DNA of 64,000 bases from Lanius collurio. Its lineage: Eukaryota; Chordata; Aves; Passeriformes; Laniidae. How positions within the stretch are numbered: the first letter of the stretch is position 1; each line of letters opens with the position of its first letter. The DNA is taken from positions 5,953,358 to 6,017,357 of the forward strand of contig JACBWW010000022.1 in NCBI GenBank assembly GCA_020086605.1. The letters run 5' to 3'. Positions 12,001-25,776 of the stretch are shown here, piece after piece. The notes under the pieces were generated by a model. It saw only the letters and a list, made by a program, of their open reading frames with translations, searched no databases and was not told where the DNA came from. The position numbers and the translations under genes are program-made.

Positions 12001-15000
12001 CAATACTCACAAAAATTTAAGGAAAATGTAGTTTGGAGACCCTGACAATACCTCCTGTCACAGATGCATCTCTTACAACTCCCTCACCACAAGAACTCTT
12101 GACAACTTCAGGTCTCTTACTTGAGAGCTTGCACATTACTCACAAGAAAAGGTTCTTGACAGTTAAATACATTACATACAGAGTCTTTGTACTAGGAATT
12201 CAAGTTGCTTCCAGCCCCCCCCAACCTTTTTTTCTTCTCCCTCCCCTTTATCAAACACTACTATTGACTGGGGAGCAAAAGCCCCTAAGATACTAAATCT
12301 TCCGACCATGAAGGGAAATGGAATGGTTTTCTAATGGAGTCTATCTGAGTGCCTCTGGCTTTTAGAACCTGTCTTTAAAGTCTGCTTACTGAGGCATAGA
12401 TGACCACTCAAACACAGACAGATTTGTCACTTTGGTTTTCAGGACACCCATCCTATAAAGACCACAAGGTAATTGCGAGGACTTTAGTGGCCAGACATTC
12501 TCTTGCTATTCATGAGGTTCTTGAATTGGATTTAATTTCATGCCAGATTTGACTCTATCAATGGAAGACCGGCTCAAATGATTTCACAAGAAATGCTCAA
12601 ATAACACCACTCATTGTTACAAATCTTTTTATGCTCTATAATACAGAGTAAGTAGAGATGTAAAAATCAAAGTATTGCTCCTATTGTCTCGATGGCTACT
12701 GTAAATATTTTAAGATGTAGAGTTAAGGATATACCTTTAAGGAAAAAAAAAATCAAACCCAAAACAAAGACTTGGCTAGAAAACCACCCTTTCTCAACAC
12801 TCAGATTGTCATCTGGCTTGATAAGATTTATTCCAATACTTCCCTGGTTTTAGATCTGTTGCCATAAAAAATGGTGCAAATTGGTTCCATGAAACCATCT
12901 GCAAAATCATACTGATTTCCACCACTTCCCCCAGAGCAGGAATGTTAATAACTGTGTTATATTTGGTTCCTTTCCCGAGTCTGGTTAAAACTTAGAAGAA
13001 TAAACTTGGTTTATGCCAGCTGAAGACTTGCACCCAATAAAATGCTGAGTTGAACAACACAACAGCCACTATTTCTGCGCTCTCCAGGAAAGAAACAGCA
13101 CATTATGTTATTATAGGACAATGTTAGATCTTTTTAATGCCTGCAGTCATAGCTCCTGAAGTATTTAAAACTGTTCTACTTCGTCAGTCTGTAGGCATGA
13201 AACAAATAAGTTTGCTGGAGCATCACTGTGTCTTAGTTCCACTTGGTGCCACCAGGAACTCCTGTCAGTGCCTCCTGTATTTAGACGTAGTCAAAGCAGC
13301 TTCAGCATTTGACAGTATTCACATGCTCTTGAATCCCCACAAAATGCACTAGACAGGAGTGATTTCAAACCCACTCAAACTGTAGATTCAGAAACTGTTC
13401 TTCAATTCAAAAATTTTTAAAGAGTAGAACACAAGAAATGATAAATGCTAATGAAGGACCAGGATGCAAAGTGCATTAGAGAGCGAATAGAATGGAAACC
13501 AGGGAGAATAGGTGAAAAATAGATCAATGGGAGAATCTGATTTCTTCTTCCTTGTGCCAATCCAGCTTTATGTAGAGATGATACTTACACACATCTTTCC
13601 TTAACAAGGACATCAGAGAAAAAATGAACTGACTGCACAAGTAATACAAAGTAATAACACTGCAAAAAAAAGATTCCTGAATTTCACCTGGCTTCAAAAC
13701 TTGAAAAGAGCTCAAAAGGTTCAATGAGATTGAAATAACAATAAATTGCAATACCATAGGTGAATAAATTTCATTCAGCAGAAAGGAGAACAATTTATGT
13801 TTGGATTTGTATTTAAATGAACTAGCATTATAATACAAAGTTAAATTTACTCACATATGGAGGTCTTATTTCAACCTGTGCAAGTCTGTCATGGAAAAAC
13901 ACCTGAGTTTCATCAGTGTTGAAGCAAACACAGTTATGAGTCTATGTTAAACACATTTCACACTCACACTGCAGACATGAAGCATCCAGAAAAATAAAAT
14001 CCCACTGGATATCTAAAAAATCTACCTGGTTGTTTTCCACAAGGATCTTTATGGTCACTATGAGTTTCTATGTACCTGATGGGCGTCTTTTGTTTTCTGG
14101 GTTTTTTAAGTCAAACAACAGAACATAATATTCTCTGAAATTCTTCTGTTAGATGACAGTGCAACACCATGAGTAAATCAAAAAAAGGATTAAATCAGAC
14201 TTTGTTATCTTCAGTCTTACTGGAAAACAAGATATTAAAATGAAGGCCAAACTATGTGCAAACAAAGCAGGTATCTTCTCTTTACTAAAATAATGCACAT
14301 TATCAGAATAAAAATTTAAGCTAAGTTCCCTACACTGTGTTCTGCAAAGAACAAACTATGGCCAAAAACATAGTAAATGGAATGCAAGACAGCTGCATCA
14401 AAGAATCCATTATTGGCCTGGGCACACTAGCACACAAAAGCAGAGAAATTACTATTATATAGCCATCGAGAAATGGAAAAATTATTATTTTGGTCAGAAA
14501 TAAGTAAAATTCTAATTCATTTAGAGAATATTGGCCGAGATCTTGAACAGAGTGAAAAGAAGCTACATGCTACATTCCCCAAATTTTAATAGCATTTAGG
14601 TTCCTTTGAGAAGCAAAGGCAACACTTTCAATTAAAGTATTTTACACAATGATTTCATGGCTTGATCCTGATACACACTGAGACAATTCCCACTGCATTC
14701 AGTAAAGTTTAGGGTAATCAGCATCCCACAGCACCGGACCGAGAAAAGCCCAAACTGTAAAACTTCTGTTTCCGCCTTCAGGGATTTAATAGAAAATCCC
14801 CAAACTAACACCACCCCTCCCCCATTATAGTTTTAAGCAGGTGTTTAAAATTTTCTCTGCATCTGAGCCAGTGATCTCTATATAATATATTTACCTATGA
14901 GAGATGTAGGATAACAACACTGCCTGTGATATAGAAGGACTCTATGACCAGGCTATGCAGAAGCAGCATGGTTATTTACCATCTCAAAAAAGTAAAAATG

Positions 15001-15834
15001 GAGTATGGAGTTATTTTATTTTCACATGGACAAGCATTCTGTTGTACATAACAGTCAATTGCTTTTAAATCCTAGAAGACATAATTAAGGGACATAAAAC
15101 TACCACCTGCCACTCACTCTAGTTGATAACTCAACCATGATGACATTATGGTTATGATACAATAATACTGCAAAAACAGAATTACTGTTAGGCTGCCTAA
15201 CCTGAGCAGCACCTGAAACAAACAGTTCTCAAAGCACCTGGATTTAGATACTGTCAGTGTTTTAAAGAGCTTTCTTAATTATTTACTGTATCTGAAAGAG
15301 TTCAAACTCTCAAATGAGCCTCTCTGTAATTCCCTCCCATCCAGCTGGACGCTGGGTGATTTCAAACCCAAAGTGAGATCAGCAGAACCTGTTTTTGCAA
15401 GGCATGCCATGGGAAGCCCCTGGTCCTTGGCAGGTTCACTTGCAGCCATTTTTGCAGGACCAGAATAATTTCATTCAAAGCACCTCTTGGAGAAGGTTTA
15501 AATAGCTACAATAGACATTCTTCCAAACCTTTTGGATTTCCCAATGCAGTGAAATAGTCACTGTTCTTCTAAGTCACTAGTTATGTCTATTTAGCATGAC
15601 TCCTCTTGCGTAGAAAAGCTGGATTTCCAGGGGGAATAACAATATAATGGCCAAGCCAGATACCAGAACATGAGAGTTGAAAGAAAAATCAATATAGAGC
15701 CATAGAGATGCTAAAGTACACTGAAAATATTTTTTTTCCACTGTAAATGTAGTTTAAAAGTCTAACATATTCAATATATTTGGTATTGATTATGTTAGCA
15801 GTATTTCTGAAGGCTAATAGATACAATGTACTAT
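9066..15834. other. AT-rich unique DNA, no gene seen
   Basis: No gene or transposon was recognised over 6.8 kb. An isolated perfect splice-donor-like hexamer (GTAAGT at about 9602) follows only a tiny potential exon and is not used as evidence. Two similar motifs at about 10425 and 10804 (GATTTCAAYRGAAYTWGG-like) might be scraps of an ancient amniote repeat, but they are too short to call. Confidence 0.55.
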
Positions 15835-15850
15835 TTGTACTGAAGTACAA
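15835..15850. promoter_or_regulatory. Dyad TTGTACT-GA-AGTACAA
   Basis: Two perfect 7-base arms are separated by two bases. It lies ten bases before a second dyad that resembles an RFX X-box. Such symmetry fits a dimeric binding site, but no specific factor is assigned. Confidence 0.4.
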
Positions 15851-15858
15851 TACTGCTT

Positions 15859-15876
15859 TTGTTGTCCTAGCAACAA
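15859..15876. promoter_or_regulatory. RFX X-box-like dyad
   Basis: The core GTTGTCCTAGCAAC (15861-15874) matches the palindromic RFX X-box form (GTTGCC, two-base spacer, GGCAAC) at five of six positions in each half. The dyad extends to TTGTTG and CAACAA arms. RFX factors bind such sites in ciliary and MHC class II promoters; here there is no promoter in view, so function is inferred only from the motif. Confidence 0.35.
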
Positions 15877-16755
15877 CCAGGAATGAATGATCTCACAAAA
15901 CAAATTCAATGGAAATGGAATGCTTTAAAGAAAAGGACAATCAAATTATTTTAAAAGTACATTTTTAAGTTGTCATATTTATGGACCTGAATCTGCCCTT
16001 TCCAAACTGAGATCAGTCTAAGAAGTAGGTAGACTGGGTAGTGTGAACCTACATTTTAATGAAGAAAAAGTGGAATGAAGCTGAATTGCCAGGCTGGAAT
16101 ATTTTGCATATGTGCTCAATTTCCTTTGGCTACAGTTACCTCTGGAGTAGAGAATTCCCATCTGCTCCTGAGACCAGGGAACCATACAGGGGACTGCTTC
16201 TGTCAAGAGGTGGGAAAGCAAATCTAAGGAGGTACTTTTTATTTTTTTCTTTTTTTTTTTACTGCAGTCTCAAGACAGCCCCACAGGAGGGGCAGAGAGG
16301 GGGACTGGACCTGTGAGACATCTCCTAGAACACACAGTCAGGTGTGCTGTGCTTGGAAACATCTCACTCTCTCTGATCTATAGAGAGGGAACTGGAGAAC
16401 TGCACCCCCAGGCAGCCCCCAACATGATTTCATGATGCTGCAACCTCTGAACATCCCCCTGACCTGCATCACTTTGGGCTTCAGTGCAGAATCACATTTG
16501 CCCCTTCAAACCAGTACCAGTGCAAGTACTGACTGGAATCAGAGCATTTTCATTTACATCAACAAGTCTTATAACATGTTTATTCTATGAGCATCTTCAA
16601 CAAGAATCATCTAAGGACAAGTGAACAGGTAAATACATTTCAAGATTCATATGAAATAGGAATGAACTAGGGAACAAAAATAAATCATGGTAGGCCTTGA
16701 AGAAAATGGGAGGAATAGGTTTACCAGATTTATGGTAAACTGTACTTCCATGTAG
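15877..16755. other. Unique DNA, no gene seen
   Basis: Contains a long T-rich tract near 16240-16260 ending in an acceptor-like CAG, followed by a short open frame that stops within about 50 bases. No supported feature. Confidence 0.55.
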
Positions 16756-16805
16756 TCTCAAATATTTATGTTAGATTGTATCTAATCCAACATAAATATT
16801 TGAGA
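16756..16805. repeat. Perfect 17-bp inverted repeat (hairpin)
   Basis: The left arm TCTCAAATATTTATGTT (16756-16772) pairs perfectly with 16789-16805 across a 16-base loop. The perfect arms suggest recent fold-back duplication or selection. The stem is shorter than the usual microRNA precursor stem and the flanks do not extend it, so a microRNA is not called. Confidence 0.9.
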
Positions 16806-17290
16806 TCAGATCTAATCTAGAAACTAAAAAAAATAATATACTATTAACCCTTCTGAAAAAGATTCATTGTTCATTGGTCAGCCAAACCAGGAAATGTTCC
16901 TAGGAAATAACACTTGATTATGTAGTATGCTCCAGAATATCCAGAGTGAAATCTGAAGTGACAAAACCATGAGTATTCTTTTCAAGGGTAGTAATAATTT
17001 ATCATTTCATTATTAGATTGTCTGTATGTAGAATTGCAGGAGAAAAATGATCACTGACGATATAAATACATTTTAAATGAAGTTCTGTTAACTATTTGTA
17101 TATAACTGTAAAACAGAAAATAGAAAAACACACCACAAAAAAAAACCAACTATTTTTTTTTTGTCGCTTCTGAGAGTTCAAACACTATCTAGAAAATCAT
17201 ACAAATCAGGGGTTTAAAAAAGATTAATTTGCAGTAGTAATTCCACTGTTACTATCTTATGTAATGATAAGATAATCAGGTGTAAGTACA

Positions 17291-17314
17291 GTATAAAATA
17301 TACACATTTTATAC
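17291..17314. repeat. Perfect 9-bp hairpin
   Basis: The arm GTATAAAAT pairs with ATTTTATAC across a 6-base loop. In AT-rich DNA this can arise by chance. Confidence 0.85.
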
Positions 17315-17502
17315 GTCATTGTGAGGGAATATCAACAACCTGGGGGCACAATATAATCAGAGAATAAAAAAAAATTATAAAATATTTGAACTCTGCATAT
17401 TCTCCTACCTGGAGAAGATACTGCATCAGATGTAGATATCTTTTCGACAGATTTTTTTAAGTGCTTAGTTTTGTCTTATTTTGCCATACAATAATAAATA
17501 GG

Positions 17503-17580
17503 TTTGATTTTTTTGGGGGGGGTAGGTAGTTTATTTTTGGTGTTGGTTCTTGCTTGTTTTGTTGTTTGGGGTTTTTTTTC
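17503..17580 (-). repeat. T/G-only low-complexity tract
   Basis: Blocks of T with G runs and almost no A or C. It is the reverse-strand counterpart of the A/C-only tracts seen elsewhere in the window. Confidence 0.75.
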
Positions 17581-19832
17581 CATTGATCAATGGTGAATTT
17601 TTTTCCAAAATTCTCATGTTGAATGCATTTAGCTATTGCTTATACTGTTCATTTTTGACATATGAATTATCACTGTAATGTATAATATGTCTTTTTATAG
17701 TAACATTCTCCCTTTATGAGCAAATTTCTTTTATTTTATTGTCTTATATTGACAGTAGATTCCTTAATTATTTTTTTTAAATAATGCAAATAATCTTTTT
17801 TTTTTTTTTTCAATTTAAATTAAAACATAGAAGTCTAATAAGTGAACAGTCACATAACCTGGAAACAAAACTGGTTTAAGAAATCTCTTAAGATAGGGGA
17901 AAGGGCTTTTCCTAGACAGCTCTTGAAATATTTTCTTTTTTTCTTTTTAACATTGCACTAAACCTGAATGTTCATGTGAAACTTCACCAGCTACCCTGAA
18001 GCCTCAATGACACTGATCAAGCAAATACAGAATATAAATTCATCAAAGCATGCTTGAAATTGCAAGAAAGACATGGTGAGTGAGATGGTAAAATAGCAAT
18101 GCTGTAGTTTGTCCAGAGTCCCAGGGATGATCCATCAGCTATGAATTTTCACAAATACCAAAAATTTCAGCAGTAGCTATTTTAGTGCTAAAGTGCAAGA
18201 CTCAGGGAGATGAAATAGATGATGATGAAAAAAAATTCTTTTGTCCATGAACAGTAATAGTAATTTAGTGTAACTCAAATCCCTGCAGACAAACATCCCC
18301 GTGTAATGCAGAATACTTTCATCAAGCAAAATGTGGCTTTATCTCAACCAAATCTCCAGGTCATGTCACCTCAGGGAAACCTCAGCTGGGCAATACTTCA
18401 TTTTGCTTTTCAGCTCCAGATTCAGCTTCACATTAACATGGTAAGTAAAGACAGACAAAAGCCAACAAAATGCTGAAATTTAGTTGTAAAATATCCTATT
18501 CTTGCACTAAGCAACATGTATTTCCAGCTGGATTATGGCTATAGGCCTATGGATGTCCCTTTGGAAATATAACTGGAATATGAGAGATTTTCCTAATGTC
18601 TTGTTGACATAGGGAAGCTGTATGAAAGTTGAAGAAACAATATAAAAATACTCTGTAAAGAAATGAAACTGACTCTGCATTTGTAAGCACCCCTATTCAG
18701 TACAGAAGGGCCTCATTCTCACTTAGCTAGTAATGGGTTAGAGGTGATTTAAGTTTAAAAATAAATGCCCACAAAGGAGATTATACTGCTAATATAGCTA
18801 ATTGGCAATGTCAATATTATTGTGAAAGTACAAAGAAAAAAAAATAATTAAAAATCCCCACTTAACAAGCCTGCAGTACCTCTGGACATAAGAAATGTAC
18901 CTGAGTGGTGTATTTGATAGGCAGCAGCAGATAGAACTGCAGAGAGCACACCAATTTTTTGAGAAGTCATTACAAACTTTACTGGCTTTGTACTTAACAG
19001 CAGCTCTATGATATTTCTGTAGAACTTATCACTCTCACACATTGTCTTTGTGTGTCACTAGTGGCAATTAGGTATTTCACTTGAAGAGAGGAGAGTTTAC
19101 AGCTCACAAACTCCTCATTTTAGCACACTTACCCAGAAGGGAATGCGGGGGGGAAAATGTGAGAGCTTTAAAATAAACAAACAGAAAACAGATGGCAATT
19201 TAAAAAGTATTCAAAATGGGAGAATTGCTGCAAGGTTGAAGTCAAAATAAGCTCATGTACAAAGCCCCCTTCCTCACCCAAAGAGAAAGTCTTGCTAACT
19301 CCACAGAAACAGAAGTGAATCCATCCCCATTTAGCCCACAGAGCCACTGAGACCAAACAGGCCCCTTGGAGGCTCAAGAGGGAAAGGCATCACAGGCATC
19401 AGCCAAGCCTGGTGCTGCCAGGTATCTGCCACACCTCTTCCTGTCACTTCTGCACAGCCACACAGTGGAACACAAAGAGGAAACTGTTCAGCAGTATAAG
19501 CCCATATTCATCTAAAAAATTAAGGACTGTCCTACGTTTTGATTTATTAAATTCTGAATGTTTTACATTTAGATTTTACATTCTACGGGACAGCCCTTGC
19601 CCCCAAATTCTTGTGATCCTGATCCAGTTGTTCTAAGTGACAGAAAGGCTCACTGACCTCAAGAGGAAGCCTCAAGCCAACAGACACATCTGCCATCCAA
19701 TATTAGACAACACTTAGATGGTTGATGAGTTAGCACAGGAAAGTATTTATTGAAAGTCAATGTGTATATTTATAGCAGCTATTATGACAGGCATCTTAAG
19801 ACACTGAATAGTAAAATTAGACACTTAAAATA

Positions 19833-19870
19833 ATTTAAACCAATTAAAAGGAGCTCATTTAAACCAATTA
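19833..19870. repeat. 14-bp direct repeat, 24-bp period
   Basis: ATTTAAACCAATTA occurs at 19833-19846 and again at 19857-19870 with a 10-base spacer. Confidence 0.88.
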
Positions 19871-21871
19871 GACTACTCCAGTGAGTAAAAAGGTCATCAA
19901 TCTCTCTAAAAGCACCAAAGGAGAGCCTAATGCTCAGTCAGAAAATCTGGAAAGTTTGAGGCAACTTTCCTCTCCACTTTTAGCAAATATCTCACAAACA
20001 CCTAAATCAGACAGGAGCTCACACACTTGTTGTCAGCAGGAGGAAACGCAGAATTTCACAGCCTCCAACAATAGGATAAGGGGAATAAAGGGGAAAGATG
20101 CCTGGTTTCCCCATGTTAGCTCAAATCTATCTGCCTCCTTGGTTTGGTTTATCTACAGTATTCCCTCAGCTGAACAAAACATTTCATGGCACACTTCAGT
20201 AGGGAGTTTGGCCTGACTCAGTATATTGCCTTCATCCTCTCTAGAAGTCAGTGTAAACATGATTGTCCACTGACAGGTGTCACTTTCAAGTCTGTTTTCC
20301 ATTATGTCTTACAGATATTCTTGGTTAGGAAGGAAATACATCCAGAAAGACATAAAAAATTGACACAGAACCCATTTCAAATCTAGGAAAAAGAGAAACA
20401 GCTGCTCTTGGTTTGGTCTGGCATGTTCTCTACCGCTGGCAGCTGCTGAACCTGCTGTGCTGCTTTGCTCAGCAAAATCAGGATACTAACATAATAGAAC
20501 AGAAATAGGTTCACAGAAGTGAAACAATCAGACTCACTGGAATGCTCAAATCTAGTCCAAGCATAAACTAAGCCAACACAGAAAGACAGTTGGGAAAAAA
20601 GATGCAAGGCAGCAGAACCTGGAAAGGCAAAAGGAATTTAGCAGACCAAAAGATCCTGCCCCCAAGCTTTATATGGCATACAATGAAGATATTTCCATGA
20701 TGCAATGACTAATGAAGCTTCAGAACCCCCAAATGCCTTTTATCAGTTCTATGTCTAGAGCAATTGGGACAACATGGCAGAATCAGCAAGTCAGAGAACG
20801 GATTTTTGTCTCTTTCATAGTTTACACTATGAAACATTTTTCTGATGCTGCTGTGATTTGTTCTCTGCCTTAGCCATCAAGTCCACTGTACATAAAGGAG
20901 AGCTCTTGCTAAACCATTTTTTATTCTCAGGAAGAGAATCTTATTTAAGCTGGAAATGAGCAACGTTGAAACACTAATGTTTATATGCTGCATGAATATA
21001 CAAATAAAGTAAGAGAAAGGACAGTATTTCAGCCTTGTACTACATAATATATGATTTGATCAGTTGTATTCTTATTTTTCACACAAACCTTCTATGGCTG
21101 CCTGGAATGCAGAGAGCAGTTGCTAATCCCACTAGTAGAGTGCCTAATATGACCACAAATATAAGCACATAAGTGCTTAAATAAACCAATTTACAGCACA
21201 TTTCACATTGATTTCAACTCAAGGTCTGTCACATACTTACATGTTAAAGCATTTTAAATCCTAGTGCTGACTTTACTTATGCAATTAGTCCCAATGACAC
21301 AGCCAACAGTTTTATCTAAAACTTAATTGAGAATCCCTAAAATGCCATCTCTGTCTATATAAAATTGGGCAATATGCACGCTATGGAGAGGGATGAATGA
21401 TGATTTCTTAGGAGTATGTCTGCACATATGCTGTGTGTTGGAGAGACAGACTGAGTACAGAAAACTGTCACAACAAGCAGAAAACTACAATGTAACATGG
21501 TATTGATCAAGGAGATTTAAATACCAAAGCAAGAATAAAAGTCACGGTGCAAAATGCTGGGGCCCAATGCAAGTCAGGACATACTAATGAATATGGACAG
21601 ATATAGAGCTCCTTCTAAATAATCACCTCATTTCCACTGACATTGTTTCTTCCTGGCATCACAATCAAAGGAAATAGACTGAGATCCCCAGATCAGCACC
21701 ACAAGAACTATATAAATATGCATAAAAGATGAGAAAATGGTGTACTACACAATGAAATTCTGGCAGCACTCAGTGCTTACCTAGCAGTTTGCAAATTTTA
21801 ATATTTGCTATAATGAAGAAATAAATAATTAAGTCAACTAGCCATGTTCAAATTGTTTAGAGACCTATAGC

Positions 21872-21921
21872 AATGATTGTTACAGATCCCTCCTCACCTG
21901 AGATATTCTATGTTTCTATGA
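21872..21921 (+). mobile_element. CR1 LINE 3'-tail remnant (plus strand)
   Basis: The sequence resembles the last 50 bases of avian CR1: a degenerate GATCCCTCCTCACCTG block in place of the usual ...CCCTTCCAACCTG, then two imperfect copies of the terminal ATTCTATG octamer. CR1 integrates as 5'-truncated copies without a poly-A tail, so a bare 3' end is the expected remnant. Confidence 0.6.
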
Positions 21922-24816
21922 TTAGACTACACCTGACCAAAATGCAATGTATTGCTGGATGGTCAACAAACATCATTCAAGAATAGAAGCAAATCCTACC
22001 TTTGCTCACATTAAAAGGCAATATTTTCAAGAAAGAGGAAAACCAAGGGTTTTGGGAAAGTGTACATAATATCTTCCGTGAAAAACAAAAATCCATATTT
22101 TATAGTAATTGGCAGCATGTAATTACTCCTGATCTGACAGTTTTTGGCAGATAAAACTCCATGGGCTTCTATGACAGAGTTTGCTTTAATCAAACAAGAC
22201 TAGAAGCAGGAATTAATCATTTTTTCCTACCTTCACCTCTTTGACACAGCATAACTGACTTTGTAGAGGTGTTCCTGATTTTACATCAGCTGACAAAAGG
22301 TGGAAGGGAGGGTTGAATCCAGTTGAGTGAATTCTGGAACAGATGGATTTAAAAAAGCTTTAACTCGCCACCCATTCAGCCTATATCATCAACCACTTCT
22401 AATATATCATGAAGGACAAAATGATGCATGTATTCAGAGGTATTGCAGACCGTATTTTCTATCTGGATGATTTTAAGGAATCATGACAATTGATGTAGAT
22501 AGAGTTATTCTCTCAGAGGATTTTTAAGTTCTTGAGGACAATCAGGGTCGTTGCAGGGACAAATAGCAAACATATTGTGGCCCTTTTTTATCCTACTGTT
22601 AATGCTGCAGCTAAAAGAGGTAAAAGCTTCAAAAACTAACATAATTTTAAATTTTAGTATTAGCAAACAGTGCAGAACCTTCTCGTTCAGCTGTACTATG
22701 GCCAGACTGAATCAGCAGAACAAAAGAATTAACATATGGGGGGTACAGAACATACTTCACTCTGTCTACAGGAGACACTAAAATAAATACAAACCTAAGA
22801 CAAGCTTTCCATTGTGATTTAACTCTTATGATGAGTGGTTTCTGTAACAGTGTATTATTCTGTGATATTATGGGTATGCCAGCACTTCACAAGGGAGAGC
22901 AAATATCTTTATTTTATACTACAGACAAGGAAACTAAATAAGTTACTTTCCCAAGGAAAATGGCAAATCCAAGTCTACAATGCCCAGTCCTCTCCACCAT
23001 GTTCCCCTATTGTGCCATGATGAAACTGAAAATACTTTTCATGAGGAGTAATAACTTTTAACTGCAGCCCAGCCAATGTGGCTGCATCAAGTACAACTAT
23101 TCCTTTGGCTATTTCAAGCTATGCCCCAAATCTTTACTTTGCACACTCATGTTATGAAGAAATTGCAATATTTATTTCATTCTTCCTACTCAGGCAATGT
23201 GAATTGGAGGAACACTAGGTTCCACCTCCCAACACTACTGTTTTATACTGTGAGAATGGGTAAGGACAGAAATTATATATCATTTAAAAAATCCATGCAA
23301 ATTACGTCTCCAAGGAAAAGACTTACACATCTCCAAAAGCCTCACTGAAAACTGCTCCTGGAGCATATTCAGAGTCCAAGCCACATTGTCTTTTTCTTCT
23401 CATAGGATCAGTGACTGAATCCCACCAACCTCAATGAGAGGCTTGGACCTCAGTAAATTAAGATGTGCTTGAGCACAGCCTTTCTCCTTCAGCAACAAAC
23501 TCACTGAACACCCTCTTTACATTTGCCTCTCTCATTTCTTGTCAGTGGGAAAGAAGAAAGGGAGGTGAGGGAAGAGAGACTTTAGGCTGTAGAGAACACA
23601 GGTGATTATTGCTTTCATTAAGCAAAACAGTAGAATATTGATGACCTTTGGAGAAAGCAGTAAAATATCAAATTTTGCTCTTTTCATTTCTATTAAAAAT
23701 CTTCTCTACACAGCATTGTCCTTCCTTTGTACTAACATTTTAAGTTGTAATCAGCTCCTAGTGAAATCAGCCTCCACTGAACAACCACTGGAAAAATCCA
23801 CAAAACAGATTCATTATTTTCATTCCTCCTAATTAACTTGGCCCCTATCAGGGAACAAGTTCCTCTGTCATTCCCTTGACTTCTGAGGTTACTCACACAT
23901 TCGAAGTCAGCCTGGTGTCTGCACAGCCAAGGGACAGCCCAAATTCTTTATGCACACAAAGAGTGTTGAGCTTGCCTAGAGCAACTCCCACAAGGTTCAA
24001 CCTCCACTAAAGGCAAGTGCACTCCCTGGAGTAAAAGGGCTTTTTTTCCAGAATCAAGTTTTCTATTTGAGGAACTACACTCTTAACCTATGTCCAATTG
24101 CTCTTCTTAGCAATTTCCTCTGTGATTAGGGCAGCTCTAATCAATACAGGTTTCCTAGGTTAAGAAAAGAGGACTCCGTTAGTTCTAAACGACTCAAGGA
24201 TACCTGCACCATTTATATATTTCTCAAAACAAATACTTCTCTTGAAGCTACAATTGTCAGATGTACCAGTTGTCCTGGCCTGTTCTGACTTGTTACACAG
24301 GAGAGAAATAATTGCCTTTTTCCCTTGTAGCTTCTGTATTCTGACAAGGGCTAACATTTCTGCAGGTAAAATTTAGCCTTAACAAGTCTTATTCTACAAG
24401 AATTTAGGATTGTCTTAAAGTATCTGAAATAATGTTGAGCAAAATGCTCCCTTCACTGGCTGCTCCATATTTTTTTAGTAATTATGGACGTTGCATGCAA
24501 CTTATCAGTCTCAGTATTTGGTGCAACAGTAGGTGAAGAAACAAATTTTAATCAGTGTCAATCAACCAATCATAAAATATTTTCAGTAAAATGACATGCC
24601 AAATTCCCAACATTCTAATGAAAGATGCTAATAAATGATGATCTGTCAGCTTGATTGCATACTGTGGCCGTTACAGAAAGTGACTGCTTTGTAGCCCCTT
24701 TGAAGATAAAGGGCAAAACCTTCAGAGATGAAACTGATGTTAAAGTGGGAAATTAAACCCAGAGAGAAAAGATCCAGAACACAGGAAGCACAGCAAGAAA
24801 AAAACAGCCAAACATT

Positions 24817-24865
24817 AAAACAAACAAACAAAACAAAAAAAACCCAAACAAACCACTAACACCCC
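24817..24865 (+). repeat. A/C-only low-complexity tract
   Basis: CAAA repeats pass into AAAACCC and AAACC blocks, with G and T nearly absent. Confidence 0.78.
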
Positions 24866-25776
24866 ATTGTAAGATTTAAAAGTCCCTCCAAACTTGCACA
24901 ACGGCAAAAAAATACTTGAGCAAGCAGAAATAATGGTAAACACAGTCTGCTCCTTAAAAAGAATAGTCTGAGTTGAGACTGGAAAGAGCCTCCCCACACT
25001 AATGTTTAGTTTCAAGGAAAATGGAGATTGACCAATTTCAAAAGATTTTTCAGTTTACATTTGCAAAAATTAATTAAGAAACATCAATATAATGACTACT
25101 TTGCAAACACTTGATTTTGGAATGTCAGCTGGCCTATGCACATCCCAGTGATTAATCTTTTATTTTCCATTTGTACAAGGAATAGTTGAAAAATTATTTT
25201 TTTTTTTTTAATGTACATTACTGGCATTTTACACTTAGAGCTTTGACTTATCCTTTCCTTATCATCATGTTTCTGCTTTTAAACAGATATATTCTTTGTT
25301 TAAGGAACTAGTACCTCATTTGTATCCTATGCTGGTTAATGTTAAATTAGCATGGAATACATTAGGGGTGGCCACAGTATTGCTTACTATTTCAGTAGTG
25401 ATGTTACAATGAACCTCCAGTTCATCAACATCTAGAAACTACTTAAAATACATCTAATTAGAGATCATCTTTCTATTGTGAGCCTGAAAGCTGTGATCAG
25501 CAGACAGATTTTGCAAAGAAAATATTGAGAAATGTGATTTTTATTGCACCTACAACTTCCGTACTTCAATTTGTGCATTATTCAGCAGAAACTTTAATTC
25601 AACTAGATATATTTAAAATAAGCCTAATCAGTAGATAAATGCAGCAGATAAGCAGTTGTGACACTACATTTAACTTTCAGTCCCTAAAAAATTAAGATGG
25701 AGTCTGACTTATGTATTCTCTCCACAGAACGAAGCAGAGTATTATAGAATGCATTTGCCAAAAGAATAAATCATGA

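Larger units (their letters stand above)
16806..21871. other. AT-rich unique DNA, no gene seen
   Basis: Five kilobases of AT-rich sequence with poly-T runs (15 T at 17796-17810), a T/G-only tract (17503-17580), a small perfect hairpin (17291-17314) and a 14-bp direct repeat with 24-base period (19833-19870). No coding or RNA gene was recognised. Confidence 0.55.

Noticed and set aside
16232..16320. Poly-T tract plus CAG resembling a splice acceptor
   Set aside because: The following frame stops after about 16 codons and no donor is present.
16756..16805. microRNA precursor
   Set aside because: The stem is only 17 bp with a 16-base loop and the flanks do not extend pairing to the usual precursor length.
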